DNA from: an uncultured Pseudomonadota bacterium
GTDB taxonomy: Bacteria; Myxococcota_A; UBA796; SXON01
Direction of reading: 5' to 3'
Assembly (NCBI GenBank): GCA_903875225.1
Contig: CAIQVJ010000032.1
Span: 1 to 64,000, forward strand
DNA: 64,000 nucleotides
The notes below the pieces were generated by a model. That model worked only from the letters and a program-made list of their open reading frames with translations. It was not told the origin of the DNA and made no database searches. Positions 62,675 to 64,000 of this stretch are shown here, one piece after another. The translations under genes and the position numbers were made by a program. Numbering within the stretch: position 1 is the first letter of the stretch; each line of letters opens with the position of its first letter.

Positions 62675-64000
62675 ATGTTGCTCGCGGTTCTCCTCACTGC
62701 CTGCGTGGATCCCCCGGCCAACCAGCCAGATTCCGTGGCCTCCTGCCCGACCGGGGAGCTCCTCGACGGGGAGGCCTGCGTGCCCGACGCCTGTGGGGTC
62801 GGGCCGTGGGGAGCGCTGCAGGTGGACAGCGACACCGTGTACGTCGACGCCACCGCCGCCGGGACCGGAGACGGCTCGGAGGCCGCACCCTTGACGTCGG
62901 TGCAGGCGGGGGTGGACCTCGCCGGGGACCGGGGTGGGGCGCTTGTTGCGGTGGCGGCCGGCACCTACCCGGAGGTGGTCGGCATGGACGACGTCGACAA
63001 CGGCGTGACGCTGGCAGGGCGGTGCAGGGAGCTGGTGATCATCGACGGGAGCGAGGGCGACTCGGTGCCGGCGATCGAGATCGTCGGCGCGCGGAAGACG
63101 GTGGGGGTCGCGATCCAGGGGCTCACCGTCATGGGGGGGACTGCCGGCGGAGTGCGGGTGGAGCACGCGAAGGTGTCGATGATCGCGAGCGACGTTCGAG
63201 AAAACACCCTCGTGGGCCTCAACGCCGTCAACGCGGAGCTCAGCCTCGACGACGTCGGGGTCTACTCGACCGCCCCCGACAAACACGGCAACTTCGGGAG
63301 GGGAATCAATGCGCAGAGCGGCGCATGGCTGACCGCGACGGATTGCACGGTGCAGGAGAACACGGAGGTGGGCATCTACGTCGGGGGCGCCGGCACAGCC
63401 GCCGAGCTTGTGGACACCTCGGTCCTGGACACGTCGACGAGCCCCGACGGGACAGGGGGCCGCGGGGCAGTGGCCGAAGAGGGCGCAGCGCTCACCATCA
63501 CCGGCTCCCTGATCCGCGGGAACACCGGTCTCGGCGTGTACGGCACGGGACCCGGTACGACGATCGAGCTCGCCGCCACCTCGATCCTGGACACCTCGCC
63601 ACCGCCCGGGGACGACCCAGGGTCTGGCATCGCGATCGAGACGGGTGCGACCCTCACCGCGAACGGCTGCACCATCCAGGGAAACTCGGGGGTCGGAGTA
63701 TTCGTTGCAGGGGCGGGAGCGGTCGCTGACCTCGTTGACACCGGCATCCTCGACACCCGCCCGAGCCCGGATGGCAGGTACGGCGTCGGCGCCTGGGTCG
63801 AGCTGGGCGCGGCGCTCACCGGCTCCCGCTGCACCGTGGAGGGAAACACAGGCGATGGCGTCTTCGCCTCGGGTGTGGGATCGACCGTCGCCCTCCAGGA
63901 CACCGCAGTCCTGAACACCCTGTCCGGCCCCGACGGGACCACCGGCGCGGGCGTCTGGGTCGAGGGCGGCGCCACGCTCAGCGCCCAGCGGTGCGTGGTC
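62675..64000 (+). CDS. Lipoprotein with parallel beta-helix repeats (partial)
   Basis: The gene begins at ATG 62675 and is open to the window end (442 codons visible). A short signal with lipobox (LLTAC, Cys 10) precedes a Cys-rich segment (SCPTGELLDGEACVPDACGVG) and a DUF1565-like start (VYVDATAAGTGDGSEAAPLT). A right-handed beta-helix follows; the last 250 residues have a regular repeat of about 54 residues with (V/I)LDTS and G(V/I)G(V/I) steps. Likely a surface lipoprotein with polysaccharide-binding or lyase-like fold. A TACGGT hexamer sits 5 bases before the ATG. The 3' end is missing. Confidence 0.8.
   Translation, partial: MLLAVLLTACVDPPANQPDSVASCPTGELLDGEACVPDACGVGPWGALQVDSDTVYVDATAAGTGDGSEAAPLTSVQAGVDLAGDRGGALVAVAAGTYPEVVGMDDVDNGVTLAGRCRELVIIDGSEGDSVPAIEIVGARKTVGVAIQGLTVMGGTAGGVRVEHAKVSMIASDVRENTLVGLNAVNAELSLDDVGVYSTAPDKHGNFGRGINAQSGAWLTATDCTVQENTEVGIYVGGAGTAAELVDTSVLDTSTSPDGTGGRGAVAEEGAALTITGSLIRGNTGLGVYGTGPGTTIELAATSILDTSPPPGDDPGSGIAIETGATLTANGCTIQGNSGVGVFVAGAGAVADLVDTGILDTRPSPDGRYGVGAWVELGAALTGSRCTVEGNTGDGVFASGVGSTVALQDTAVLNTLSGPDGTTGAGVWVEGGATLSAQRCVV

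Noticed and set aside
62282-63286. 334-codon minus-strand frame over cdsA and the beta-helix gene
   Set aside because: Crosses a conserved gene with diagnostic cdsA signature on the plus strand; no domain of its own.

Overview
The window comes from a GC-rich Gram-negative bacterium, almost certainly a member of the Myxococcota. The indicators are an MYXO-CTERM type C-terminal sorting signal (gene at 58520), AgmX/PglI-type C-terminal domains, two outer-membrane beta-barrels of the kind seen in myxobacterial gliding/sporulation machines, many lipoproteins and very TPR-rich secreted proteins. No rRNA, tRNA, CRISPR array, transposase or phage gene was seen. No gene-free stretch exceeds 300 bases; the longest are 1-243 and 17523-17791.

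Region 1 (244-5643) is a tightly packed ExbB-ExbD-TonB-TonB-dependent receptor-lipoprotein operon. The receptor itself carries a TonB-like C-terminal domain at its N terminus. Region 2 (6174-19126) is the centrepiece: two beta-barrels, a secreted TPR protein, a 1071-residue TPR protein, a TPR lipoprotein, two small paralogous secreted proteins, and two membrane-spanning proteins ending in AgmX/PglI-type domains (the first with an FHA-like domain). Types and order match the Myxococcus xanthus Nfs/Glt machinery (A-B-C-D-E-F-G), so I read this as a Glt/Nfs-like envelope-spanning complex with the F and G components duplicated. A 92-bp tandem repeat and hairpins separate it from a convergent DEAD-box helicase.

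Region 3 (19336-26348) is mixed: a DEAD-box helicase with a disordered tail, a DUF72 / enoyl-CoA hydratase pair, and three secreted proteins or lipoproteins. Region 4 (26468-57496) looks like a large surface-polysaccharide locus. It has seven polytopic membrane proteins of GT-C or related type (three are paralogues of one another), two giant paralogous proteins (about 1580 residues each) combining a pentapeptide-repeat domain, one membrane span and a long TPR-like solenoid, plus a GNAT protein, a ChbG/YdjC deacetylase, two methyltransferases and two family-2 glycosyltransferases. It also holds a nucleotide-sugar operon with Gmd, a Fcl/ColC-like enzyme and a ColD-like dehydratase whose catalytic lysine is replaced by histidine; together they point to GDP-L-colitose. 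Region 5 (57493-64000) holds a HupE/UreJ protein, the MYXO-CTERM protein, the conserved pyrH-frr-uppS-cdsA operon and the start of a beta-helix lipoprotein that runs off the window.

Taken together, the Nfs machine of M. xanthus works on a surface polysaccharide, so a Glt/Nfs-like cluster about 7 kb from a polysaccharide locus may be functionally meaningful; this is inference. Several secreted-protein genes have a TAnnnT hexamer exactly 6 bases before the ATG and no Shine-Dalgarno sequence, which suggests leaderless transcripts. Family assignments are made by eye and from memory, without database searches.
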